A stretch of 64,000 nt of DNA from Lycium barbarum (taxonomy: Eukaryota > Streptophyta > Magnoliopsida > Solanales > Solanaceae), in contig NC_083339.1 in the NCBI RefSeq assembly GCF_019175385.1, positions 29,851,637 through 29,915,636 on the forward strand. Direction: 5' to 3'. Positions 21,612 through 31,918 of the stretch are shown one piece after another. A model generated the notes under the pieces. The model was not told the DNA's origin, did no database searches, and saw nothing but the letters and a program-made list of their open reading frames with translations. Numbering within the stretch: position 1 is the first letter of the stretch; the number at the start of each line of letters is the position of its first letter. A program made the translations under genes and the position numbers.

Positions 21612-22666
21612 GCTTCATTGAAAGTTCGAGGCTCATTTTCCAACAAAAATGTTAGAAACTCTGGTCCAAAGGAAGTAGACGTCCTTTGACGTTTGCTGCG
21701 TCTTGGATTTTCCTTATCAGGAATATTTTCCTTTGTTTCTTCCCGAGGTCGTTTAGATTCTTTGCTAGACGACTCACATTCCTTTTTATACGGATATATG
21801 GTTTCAAAGAAGTCAGCATTATCTGATTCAATTACTGTATTCACCTGAATGTCGGGATTTTCAGATTTGTGAACCAGAAACCGATATGCCTTACTATTTG
21901 TGGCATATCCTATAAAAACACAATCAACGGTTTTAGGTCCTATTTTTACTCTTTTGGGTTTAGGAACTTGCACCTTGGCCAAACACCCCCACACTTTGAA
22001 GTATTCCAAATTGGGCTTCCTTCCTTTCCACTTTTCGTATGGAATTGATTTTGTTTTGCTATGGGGCACTCGATTGAGTATTCGGCTAGCTGTTAGAATA
22101 GCTTCCCCCCACAAGTTCTGGGGTAACCCAGAACTTATTAGCAAGGCATTCATCATTTCCTTTAGTGTTCTATTCTTTCTTTCTGCAATTCCGTTTGATT
22201 GTGGCGAATAAGGGGCAGTCGTTTGATGAATAATACCATATTCCAAACATATTTGTTCAAAAGGAGATTCATATTCACCGCCCCTATCACTCCTTATCAT
22301 TTTAATCTTTTTGTTAAGTTGAGTCTCAACTTCAGTTTTGTACTGCCTGAATGCTTCAATTGCTTCATCTTTACTATTAAGTAAATAGATGTAGCAATAC
22401 CGCGTACTATCGTCAATAAAAGTTATGAAGTACTTCTTTCCACCACGAGATGGGATTGACTTCATGTCACAAATATCTGTATGGATTAAGTGTAAAGGAC
22501 TTGAATTCCTTTCAATTGACTTATAAGGATGTTTAACATACTTAGATTCAACACAGATTTGACATTTTGATTGATTGCATTCAAATTTAGGCAATACTTC
22601 CAAACTAATCATTTTTCACAAGGTTTTATAATTGACATGTCCTAAACGTGAATGCCATAAATAATT
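21612..22666 (-). pseudogene. Copia integrase (5' part of split pol)
   Basis: The integrase shows zinc-finger HXXXH/CXXC residues (LWHSRLGH, then CQICVESK), a catalytic core with HTDICDMKS, FIDDSTRYCYIY and SDRGGEYES, and the copia box YSPQSNGIAERKNRTLKEMMN. Two stops break it: TAA at 22667-22669 just before the zinc finger, and a TGA within it near 22619-22621. At 21612 the frame runs straight into the gypsy LTR, giving a chimeric open frame that continues to 21350. In the intact element the integrase inserts the cDNA into host DNA. Confidence 0.9.
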
Positions 22667-24046
22667 TTACTCAATCAAGTAAGACGAAGCAGAAACTTTA
22701 TTATTATTAGCAATAACCATTACATTCAGTTTGAAAAGGCCCTCTGTAAGGTAACCTTTTCCTATGTACATCTCGTTCTTACTTATTACAACCTTGTCAG
22801 AAACATAAACACACTTAAAACCATTCTTCACTAGAAGTCCGGTAGATACTAGATTTTTCCTAATTTCAGGAACATGACAGACGTTGTTGAGAGTCACCAC
22901 CTTGCCAGAGGTCATCTTCAACAGGATTTTTCCATAACCTTCAATCTTGGCTGTTGCAGAATTTCCCATGTAAATGGTCTCGTCGGGCCCGGCGGGAGCA
23001 TATGAAGCAAAGGCTTCTCTAACAGCACAAATGTGGCGAGTGGCGCCAGAGTCAATCCACCACTCCTTCGGATTTCGCACTAGGTTGCACTCAGACAACA
23101 TAGCGCACAAGTCATCAACTTCATTGTTTGTTTCAACCATATTAGCCTGACCCTTCTTCTTTTCCTTCTTTGGAGCACGACAGTCTGCAGCTTTGTGTCC
23201 GATTTTTCCACAATTGTGGCAGTTTCCCTTGAATTTCTTCTTGTTGGGATAGTTCCTTGGTCCCGATGCCTTTTTCCTCGTTTTCAGATTAGTTGAGGCA
23301 GTTTCAACAATATGTGCTCCCCCTATGGTTGATCTCCCATTTGCCTTCTTCTCCGCTGCCTTGTTATCTTCCTCGATTCTCAACCGGACGATGAGATCTT
23401 CCAGTGTCATCTCCTTTCGCTTGTGTTTCAAGTAATTTTTGAAGTCCTTCCATGAAGGAGGCAACTTCTCTATCACTGCCGCAACTTGAAACGCCCCACT
23501 AATTACCAAACCTTCAGCGAGGAGATCGTGGATGATAACCTGCAACTCTTGAATTTGAGTAACAACAGACTTGCCATCTACCATTTTGTAATCCAGAAAC
23601 TTGGCAGCGATAAACTTCTTTAGTCCTGCATCTTCTGTTTTATATTTCTTTTCGAATGCATCCCATAGCTCTTTTGATGTTGCCACATTGCTATAGACAT
23701 TGTAAAGATCATCCTCCAGTCCGCTAAGAATATAATTCTTACATAAAAAATCTGAGTGCTTCCATGCCTCAGTTACAACAAAACGTTCATTCTCAGGTGT
23801 TGATTCCGGCAGAACCGGAACGTCCTCCTTAATAAACTTTTGAAGGCTTAAAGTAGTTAAATAGAAGAACATCTTTTGTTGCCATCGTTTGAAATCAATC
23901 CTGGTGAATTTTCCGGGCTTCTCTGCCGGAGCCGGTGCTGGTGCAGTACGACTGGAGGACGCAACATTGCTCGTAGAACCAACCACGAGGGCTGGTGTGA
24001 CAGTAGCAGTAGCAGTAGCATTCAAATTTGGAGTTTGTTCTCCCAT
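22667..24046 (-). CDS. Copia gag and aspartic protease
   Basis: I take the start at ATG 24046 (MGEQTPNLN). The frame is open further upstream to 24148, but that part is Cys/Phe-rich and not gag-like. The gag core has RIDFKRWQQKMFFYLTTL and LWDAFEKKYKTEDAG. The zinc knuckle CHNCGKIGHKAADC lies near residue 275 of this reading, and the protease motif WWIDSGATRHIC follows. Gag packages RNA and the protease matures the particle. The frame ends at TAA 22667 immediately before the integrase and in phase with it, so this is a nonsense break in a once continuous gag-pol. Confidence 0.9.
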   Translation of the reverse strand: MGEQTPNLNATATATVTPALVVGSTSNVASSSRTAPAPAPAEKPGKFTRIDFKRWQQKMFFYLTTLSLQKFIKEDVPVLPESTPENERFVVTEAWKHSDFLCKNYILSGLEDDLYNVYSNVATSKELWDAFEKKYKTEDAGLKKFIAAKFLDYKMVDGKSVVTQIQELQVIIHDLLAEGLVISGAFQVAAVIEKLPPSWKDFKNYLKHKRKEMTLEDLIVRLRIEEDNKAAEKKANGRSTIGGAHIVETASTNLKTRKKASGPRNYPNKKKFKGNCHNCGKIGHKAADCRAPKKEKKKGQANMVETNNEVDDLCAMLSECNLVRNPKEWWIDSGATRHICAVREAFASYAPAGPDETIYMGNSATAKIEGYGKILLKMTSGKVVTLNNVCHVPEIRKNLVSTGLLVKNGFKCVYVSDKVVISKNEMYIGKGYLTEGLFKLNVMVIANNNKVSASSYLIE

Positions 24047-24539
24047 TTCTGTCGCAGGAACAACAGAAGAATTTAATAAACACCAGTTTACTGTAAAAAA
24101 CAAATACTTAGAACTGAATCTGTTTTGACAGTAACAAACATAATACACAACGGTGAAGATTTGATTTCTTCAAACCGAATCAAGTTTACACAAAACAGTT
24201 AATTTTTTTTTATTTTTTTTTTTAAAAAGTTCAAACAGAATGTAGAAAACTGTATGTTGTACACTTGATGAAGTTTTTATATCTTCAAATCAAGTATCCA
24301 AATGAGTAGAAAGTTCTGAAACTTTAATCTCAAGCGGAGTAGAAATCCGAAGATTTTAGTCTCCAAACAACATACAAGTTCGTTACATGCAAACAAGAAA
24401 GAAACAGGTTTATTTTATTTTGTGCACAGAACTGTTTTATGTTAAAGAAACAATTTTTTTTTCCTTTCCCGTATAACGTTCTGTAATCGGTAAACAACAA
24501 CTAATGAACACAGAAATAATGTATTAAATTCCTTAAGTT
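24047..24539 (-). other. Copia 5' leader
   Basis: Untranslated region between the 5' LTR and gag. It contains a T/A-run around 24205-24225. The usual primer site is not found next to the LTR edge, where the minus strand reads AACTTAAGGAATTT, so the site has decayed, been replaced, or uses a different tRNA. Confidence 0.6.
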
Positions 24540-25375
24540 TGTTATCTTCCGTGTTCAAAACCAGTATAAAAAAAAAACAGAAACTGAAAAAACAGAAACT
24601 TCGTAAACAACAAAAACTGTTGGAAAAAAAAATAATGTAGAAACATCCGAGACCACAGAATACACTGTGTGTCCTTAAGGAATTTAACCCCCTCACTGTA
24701 CCCGAGGTTGCGGATTATTTCCTCCCAGGATAAAACGGATGTACCTGTCGCAGGAGTGGCGGTACCTCAAACGCCTACGACTTCGGCGAACTCAAATATG
24801 GCAACGAAAACACACGAAGACTCGATAGTTTATTTTTTGTGAAAGAATGCAGATGCAGTGAAAAATTCAGTAGTCGAAAATTGAGGCATTGCCTCAGTAT
24901 ATATAGCCTTGAACATGCCTCTTCAGATTAGGCTTGGTGGCTGTTTGGAAAGGCCATGCCTTTTCCGAAAAAATAAGAACGTTGGGAAATTTAATTTTTC
25001 CTTAAAATTTTTTTATTCCGCGAAAATTTAAATAACAAAATAATTTCAGAAAATGAAGATTGAATTTAAATAAATTTGGTCCAAAAAGATTATCAATCAA
25101 TCAGACCAAATCCGAAGCCGAAGCCGAAGCCGAAGCCGAGCCGAGCGACGACGACGGCGCGAGGGGAGTCCCTCTTCTTGACCCTTTAAGAGCTAGAGGA
25201 AGTGCTTTCTAATACCACCACATAACTTTCCCTTTCTACCACCAATGTGGTACAAGACTCCTTTTCAACAGAAATTTGCTTTGAACTTCATTTTCCTTCC
25301 ATTATTCCTTTTTTTTCCCCTCCATTTCTCATTCACACCAACTTAGCTAGCTTCAATCATTAACTAGCTTTAACA
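24540..25375 (-). repeat. Copia 5' LTR (836 bp)
   Basis: Partner of 12701-13508. It has four GAAGCC units near 25115-25138 where the partner has one, and extra text GGCTGTTTGGAAAGGCCATGCC after AGGCTTGGT. It is followed by target duplication CCCCA. Confidence 0.92.
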
Positions 25376-25715
25376 CCCCACCCTCACCACCCATCCAAAC
25401 AACTTCATCCCCAAATCCGAAGCCGAAGCCGAAGTCGAAGCCGAGCCGAGCGACGACGACGGCGCGAGGGGAGTCCCTCTTCTTGACCCTTTAAGAGCTA
25501 GAGGAAGTGCTTTCTAATATAAGCACATAACTTTCCCTTTCTACCACCAATGTGGTACAAGACTCCTTTTCAACAGAATTTTGCTTTGAACTTCATTTTC
25601 CTTCCATTATCCCTTTTTTTTTCCCTCCATTTCTCATTCACACCAACTTACCTAGCTTCAATCATTAACTAGCTTTAACACCCCACCCTCACCACCCATC
25701 CAAACAACTTCATCC
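25106..25715. repeat. Tandem duplication of the copia LTR end with flanking DNA (two 305-bp units)
   Basis: Units 25106-25410 and 25411-25715 both begin CCAAATCCGAAGCC, contain the last ~270 bp of the LTR, then CTTTAACA, the target repeat CCCCA and the flank CCCTCACCACCCATCC, ending AACTTCATCC. The flank is included, so the duplication came after the copia insertion. It is not another insertion. Confidence 0.9.
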
Positions 25716-25721
25716 CCACCA

Positions 25722-25800
25722 TCAGTGGCGGAGTCACAGGATTTTCACCAAGAGAGTTCAAAATATGAACAAGCAAACAAGCAAAAATTACAAGATGAAA
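25722..25800. mobile_element. Left end of a GGCGGAG-type MITE, truncated
   Basis: ATCAGTGGCGGAGTCACAGGATTTTCACC closely resembles the left end of the 9177-9362 MITE (AGTGGCGGAGCCAGGATTTTCATC). No matching right end was found. Confidence 0.5.
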
Positions 25801-27150
25801 GATGGAGCGAGGAAGAAAAAGACTAACCTTAACCGGCTAAATTTTACTTGCCTTGTCATGCCTCATTTAGCGTTTCTTCCTTCTTTTACCCTGCCTTCTT
25901 AAAAATTTTGTGTCTTTTTTTTTCTTTTTCTTTCTTTTACTTGTGTTTTAGTTTATTTTAAACTTTTTATTTTTTTGTTCCGAATTAGTGCCTATTCAAT
26001 CATATATTACTTTGAAAATCACCAATATTCTTTAAAAGGGCATAAGAATTGAGTTACTAATATTATAATACATATTCGCTAAATAAATGGCATCGCCGAT
26101 TTTTCATTTTCGCTGCTATAAGATTTTTTACTTTATTGAAGTCGTGGTTCCATTTTTGGATATAAGAATGCATTATGATGTTGAATGCAACGGTCACCTA
26201 ATAGGTAGTAGTTCGTTAGGTTGTCAGTCGTGGCTTATAAATTTGAATCGTGACAGACTAACAACTAGCGAGTATCAATCATTAAACGAACCATCAATCT
26301 GTATCTCAAATAGAGGTACATTCAAATCTCTAAAACAGGATCAACTCGGAGTTAATTGAAGGTAAAATACATTGCGACATTAACAAATCCAGAAAGAGTA
26401 AACCATTTTTCAATGTCAAGGTAACCACACGGAACTTTTATTGATCATTCTTAATGATGACAAAAAAACATAAAGTCTTTTTTGGTCTGGCGGATTTTTG
26501 GTCCATTAAGAGCTGGTGGTGGTGATTCTTCAGCAAGTTTACAATAGCAACTATGTATCTTCAAGTCACATGCTGGACTCCCATGAATACACTATTTATC
26601 TTAACAGTCGTCATCCCTATTGCACAATTTCCCATTGCTTCCTTGACCTAATTACACCATCAACATTGTTGAATAAATTATATTGAAAAAATAACTAGAG
26701 TTCTCATAATTAAATTAAATAAATAGAGATTCCATTAGCACAGAAGTGGAATATAGAGGAGAGTTGGATTAGTTACTTAACAAAATAAGCAAATAGGACA
26801 CCAACAGAACCTTTTGAAATGTTGCCATCTCCATTCTCTCTTCAAAGTAAGTATTAATTTGCTAACACTACAATGATTATATGACTCTTGTTTATTGATA
26901 TCCCTTTAATTTGTGACTTTAGCAATATATTTATAGGAAAGAAAAGGCTTGCATCATAATTTTTCAGTTGATAGAATATAGTAACCAAGATTAGCTATAG
27001 TCTAGCTATTTGGAAAAGTTAGTAAATTAATTTTTTTTTTGATGTTTGGGAAGTAATCTAATTTCAATTTCATTTTTTGGCAAGGTAATGAGAACCCATT
27101 GGAAAAATAATAACAAAGATTAACTATAATTTATTTGGAAAAGTTAGTAC
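25801..27150. other. Intergenic DNA left of the endogenous virus
   Basis: AT-rich. The 90-codon frame at 26087-26359 has no recognisable motif and no splice context. Nothing else can be supported. Confidence 0.4.
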
Positions 27151-27154
27151 TTAA

Positions 27155-27177
27155 TATATATATATATATATATATAT
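27155..27177. repeat. TA dinucleotide tract at the left border of the endogenous virus
   Basis: A (TA)n tract directly abuts the first viral base (shared text starts TATTAAGTTTTT). Endogenous pararetroviruses of plants are known to sit in TA-rich repeats. Confidence 0.85.
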
Positions 27178-27850
27178 TAAGTTTTTAATACCTACCCCCT
27201 AGTGTGAAATAGTTTTTGGGGTTCCCCGAAAGGGAAACCTCTCTCCTTCTTCAAACCATGTAAGTTTATTTACTATGTTTTTTGTACTAATCTCCCTATT
27301 ATGTAAATTATCTTGTGATTATATGAATATTATGTTTAAGTAATTTCCTTGTCATCATGAATTTGTTATTCTTAGTATATGGTTATTCTCTTAACTTCTT
27401 AATAACCTCGATGGATTAACCTGTAAATTTCTAGGTTTTAAAGAGACCGTTTTAATGTCCAAATGATAAAGGACAATGTTGGCCGTGGTTACCAGGGTGT
27501 GGTTAAAGAAGACTGTTATTAAGAACAAAGGTTAAGAGAAAGAGATGAACAGTATAACAAGATTCGTGACTGGACAGAGTCCAGATTAAAAAAAAACGAA
27601 AACTTTGGGAGATAGACAGAAAATTAATTGGAAATATAACTACATGATAAGAAGAAATATAGGAGTGAGGAAATACCGAGTAGGATTATTAAAAATTTAT
27701 TTGAAAATAACATTAATTTCCTTCTTTGTCCTTTGAACTTTTCTTATTGACAGAACTTATTGAAATTTTTTTAAAAAAATTTACTATCCCCCTCTAAGTT
27801 TGGTATCAGAGCGAAAAGATTTTTGGAACCTAAGACTCATCTAAGACTAT
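27175..27850 (+). other. Viral leader region, copy A
   Basis: Repeated almost exactly at 44537-45210. It starts just downstream of where the promoter lies in the array and holds several short upstream ORFs. A hairpin GGGGTTCCCCGAAAGGGAAACC lies near 27218-27239. Caulimovirid leaders are typically long and structured. Confidence 0.75.
27801..27812 (+). promoter_or_regulatory. Viral primer binding site (tRNA-Met), copy A
   Basis: TGGTATCAGAGC, complementary to the 3' end of initiator tRNA-Met, which is the minus-strand primer of Caulimoviridae. It lies 39 nt upstream of the ORF1 ATG, with an identical copy at 45161. Confidence 0.9.
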
Positions 27851-29244
27851 ATGAGAAGACCTTTTTCTGCTAGAAGAAGAAAGCAAGCACCTGTACCTAC
27901 TGTTAGACAAGAGTTAATGAGACAACACCGTTTTGCTAAACATATAAATTTTCACTATCGCATGATCTACATTACTCAAAAAAGACTAGTAAACCTTAGA
28001 AGCTCAAGAAAGTTCCTTACCGAACACATTAACTATTCAGACACAGCTTATAGAGAAGAACTGAATAATAATACAGCAGTATTAAGTTTTTGAAATAATC
28101 TCCTTTGGGAAATTCATTTTATCAACGACGAGATATTTAGAACTGAAGACTATATTAGATAGCTAGAACAAAAAGTAAAGTTTATGCCTTTAGGTTAATA
28201 GATGCAAGATCATTATTTAGAAGTCAAACAAGAATTAAATAACCTATACCCAGAATATATTAAATTAAGTAGTACCAAAGAAAATCAGTTAAGACTACAA
28301 GAATTAATAGATATACTATCAGGATTAGAATATAAGTTATTAGGATATATAAAATCTAGAAAGACCTCAAAGAACCAAAAGCGATTTAGACCATATTAAT
28401 TGTATGAGAACACTACCCTTTGTTAGACAAATAGCCATCAATCATTGGTATTTATATAGAGATTAGAGAAAAGAAGAGAATATAGACAAGTAGAAAAAAC
28501 TTTAAGTGCATATTTAGAAATAATAAATTCAGAAACATTATCATCACTAATAAACAATAGACTCTTACAAAGTCAGATTAACGAAGAGACAATCTCTGCT
28601 ATAACGTGGGAATTACAAGGTATAAGAGAAGGTATAAAAAGACTTACAACTAGTATAGAGTACCAGAAGAAAGTTTGTAAAATAAAGATTCCGTTAGGGT
28701 AATAAATAAAGCTAGAAAAATAGATACATTAAAAAATCTAGAATACTTAGACTTAAGAATATACCCAGAAAAGAAATATAGAGCATTAAAAGATCATAGT
28801 ATTATAAAGTGTAATTTATTTAATGGAGACCATATATTACATAGTGAAAACAAACAGTTAGTAGATTTAGTCATAAATTTTAGTGAAAAAATACAAGAAA
28901 ATAATAAAGACATTACTAGAATATTAGAGGTGGTAGAAGCATCCCAGACTAAACAAAAGAAAACTTTCGAAAAATTAAAACAAAATCTCGATTACTTAAA
29001 AACACAAGAATTAGAATTAGAAAAGAAAGTCCAGACTCTAGTTAACAAATTTAATCTAGAAAAATTACCTACAAAGACGGAAATAGAAAAGTTAGTTAAA
29101 GTTATTACAGAAAAAGCAAAAGAGATAGAACTAAAGACAACCCAAATAGTCTCTAAAATAACGCAACAGGTAGAAGTTTTAACTAGTGATATTAAAAAAT
29201 TAAAAAAGACAATAGAAGAACTAAAAGAAATCGCTCTTTCATGA
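27851..29244 (+). pseudogene. Viral ORF1 remnant, copy A
   Basis: The ATG at 27851 opens an 80-codon Arg/Gln-rich segment ending in TGA. The same frame resumes at 28202-28399 after further stops. A frameshift then leads to 28930-29244, a strongly heptad-patterned Lys/Glu/Leu coiled coil. Its terminal TGA overlaps the next ATG (ATGA at 29241), a compact arrangement common in this virus family. The function of ORF1 in solendoviruses is not known to me. The coiled coil could mean oligomerisation or a virion-associated role, which is inference. At least three breaks make it non-functional. Confidence 0.75.
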
Positions 29245-29970
29245 GTAGACAAACCTTAGCTCAAGAAGAAGCCTCAAAATTAATAGAAAAGTCTATACCT
29301 TTACCAGCAGACTATAAAGATTATATACCTAACGCTAAATCGGATCAAATAACACTACAACAAAATATTACTGTAATTTCATTAATATTAGAAATAATAA
29401 AGAAAATAGAAATAATAGTACCAAGTTAGAATTAATAAGTGAGCGCGTTCGGTTGTTAAGTGAACAACAAAAAGAGAAAAATAAAGAGACCTCTAAAAAT
29501 AAAGAAGTTGAAGAATTAATAGACCAATTAAAAAAGGTAGAAATAAAACCTCAAAAAGAAAAAGTCAAAATAACTAGAAAAGCACAAAAATGGACCTTCT
29601 TCCAATTAGATCAAGAAACGAAGGAGGATCAGAAAGGCAAGAAAGACCAAGAGTAAGTTTTTCAGATAATAGAATAGGTAATAATTTCTTATCAAAAATT
29701 TTAAGTAGAAGAACATCAGAGGAAAACAACCAACAGTTAAGTGAGGTAATAGATGTAGACCGAGACATACAAATTTTACAACAAAATCAATTAAAACTAT
29801 TAAATCCAAAGACTTTATACAACATAGGACAGTTTTAAAAAACAACACAATTATATAGACATTATAGAGAAGAGCAGTTGTCAACCATAGGAACTAAAGT
29901 TACTACTATAAATCTAATAAATCCAGAAGCTTTAAGACAAATAAAAAAATACTGGAAGGACGCTAATATA
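29241..29970 (+). pseudogene. Viral ORF2, N-terminal part, copy A
   Basis: Starts at the overlapping ATGA (MSRQTLAQEEASK). Stops follow at 29427-29429 and near 29835, and the frame changes between pieces 29241-29429, 29453-29656 and 29590-29838. The composition is Lys/Glu/Gln-rich without a recognised domain. A last shift near 29975 leads into the movement domain. Confidence 0.65.
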
Positions 29971-29971
29971 T

Positions 29972-31918
29972 ATGGGATTAATAGTAATAGGATTAAAAGG
30001 ATTAACCAGAAAAAATTTAGGAACTAAAGTCTTAATAGTAATCTACGATGATAGATGGTTAGACATGAAGAAGTCAATAATCAGAATAACAGAGGTAGAT
30101 ATGACAAATAATGGAGAAATTTTTTATATTAGTCCAGACTTTGTAATGAATTTAGCAGAATTTGAAAAACATATAAAAATAAGAATACAGACTAAAGGAT
30201 ACGAAGAAATGTGTAATGGTAATAATTTATTAATGTGCATAGGACTTTTAGGAAAAATGACGAATAATAGTAATACTAAGTTTAAAATTAAAGTAGAAGA
30301 TGTCGTAGAATTAATGGGAAATAGAGGAATAAATTTAATTAAACCTATAAAAATAAATCCTGAAGAATACGTAGGGTTAGAATGGAAATTAGAAGACTTT
30401 AGTAGAAAGAAGATTCTACAGCCAGAGTCACACCTAATGTACACTAATTCTAGAGGAGAGACATCTATAAGATTTACCAATTATAATTATATATCACAAA
30501 GAGACATAGAAGAAGAAAGTACCCTAGATGAAAATGAAACTACTGAGTCAACCCTTATGAACATAGAATTAATACAAGAAGAATTTGAAGTAGACATAGC
30601 TATAGAAGAAGCAAAAAGACTTCATAGAGAAAATAAAAATATAAATTTTAGATGTAAAGGATGTAAGTTAGGAGATCTACCAATAGAAGAAACTATAAGT
30701 TACTTTAAATTATGTGAAGCTAGAACTGATAATTGGGGATATAGAGTAGAACATATACACCAAAAGAAATCAGACACTTTCGATAAAATATTAGAAAATA
30801 TACAAGATAGTGATGAAGAAATAGAATTAGACTCAATAATAAGCCAAAAAGAATTAATGGAATCTAGTGCATCTAGTTCTAGTCCATTTCAAAGAACAAC
30901 AGGAGAACAATACACATTAGACACGAGCACAGGAAATGTACCTAGAAGAAGAGTTTTTAGAACAGCAGGAGAACCTATAGACAATATAAAACCATCAGGG
31001 AAAAGAATGCCTATAGAAGAACCTATTATTCTCCAAGAAGGAGGTAATAAAGGAAACATATTAAATATAACAGCTCATGATTCACAAAGATGGAATTCAG
31101 TAATAGACCTTTGGAAAGGAATAGTAGTAGCAGACTATATAAAAACTTATAATGATACAGATGCTGAAACTATGTATAAATACTTAGAGACATTTTTAGG
31201 AGAATCAGCTAAAGCTCTATGTGAAGCATATAAGGAAGATTTTACGATGGAATTTCAATATTTAGTATCCATGGGAGCAATTCCATACAATTTTACTAAT
31301 AAAATACATACTTTAATTACAGGAGAAGATCCAAATAGTGGATTAGTAATACTACAAAGAAATGCTTTAATTAAATTAGAGCAGTTAAGTATAAGTAGCT
31401 GGTTTCATATTAATTTTTTTTTAAATTATTATTTTTATTATTGTACAATTAGTGAAAACGCTTTTGACCAAGAACTAGGAAAGAAATTATTTCATAAACT
31501 ACCAGGAGCTCTAGGAAGAGAAATAGAAGACATATGGAATAAAAGAGACGGAGTAGTACAAAATCCTAATTTAAAATGATCAATAGGACATAGAATACAA
31601 CATATAATGGATATACTACAAGAAAAATGCATGCATATACAAATACAAAAACAATTAAAATAAAATGAGATGAATTTTTGTAAAAGCGTGATATACAATA
31701 CTCAGAGTTACGATAAAGACAATTATAAAAAGAAAAAGTATAAGAAATACAGAACCCAATATAATAGAAACTACCCTCAATACAATAGAAATAAATACTA
31801 TCTTAGAAAATCATCAGCCAGAAAACCCTATTTAGACAGAAATAAACATATAAGAAAATACAGAACAGATAGAAATTATAAAAATAAACTGGAATGTTTT
31901 ACTTGTGGAAGTGTAGAA
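29972..31918 (+). pseudogene. Viral ORF2: movement protein and coat protein domains, copy A
   Basis: The open run 29972-31579 begins in the caulimovirid movement protein: the GLTRKNLGT box, DDRWLDMKKS, then FYISPDFV and IQTKGYEE, all family signatures. These proteins enlarge plasmodesmata. The second half (about residues 350-530) resembles the coat protein core, with DLWKGIVVADYI and a C-terminal Trp-containing helix. TGA at 31577 and TAA near 31661 break it. In the same phase follow a Lys/Arg/Tyr-rich RNA-binding stretch and the first half of a CCHC zinc knuckle, CFTCGS, where a solo LTR cuts the gene at 31918. The native start is upstream, so ATG 29972 is only the first after a frameshift. 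Confidence 0.85.

Larger units (their letters stand above)
12701..25375 (-). mobile_element. Ty1/copia LTR retrotransposon, split by a gypsy element
   Basis: The outer bounds are fixed by LTRs starting TGTTATCT and ending GCTTTAACA and by the 5-bp target duplication CCCCA at 12696-12700 and 25376-25380. On the minus strand the order is LTR, gag, protease, integrase, RT, RNase H, LTR. That order (integrase before RT) defines copia. The polypurine tract GTGGGGGAT (plus strand 13509-13518) abuts the 3' LTR. The usual tRNA-Met primer site TGGTATCAGAGC is not seen next to the 5' LTR. The LTRs differ by indels and substitutions, so the insertion is older than the gypsy element inside it. Without that insert the element is about 6.7 kb. 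Confidence 0.93.

Noticed and set aside
26087..26359. 90-codon ORF left of the viral array
   Set aside because: No homology, splice context or codon bias that I can support.
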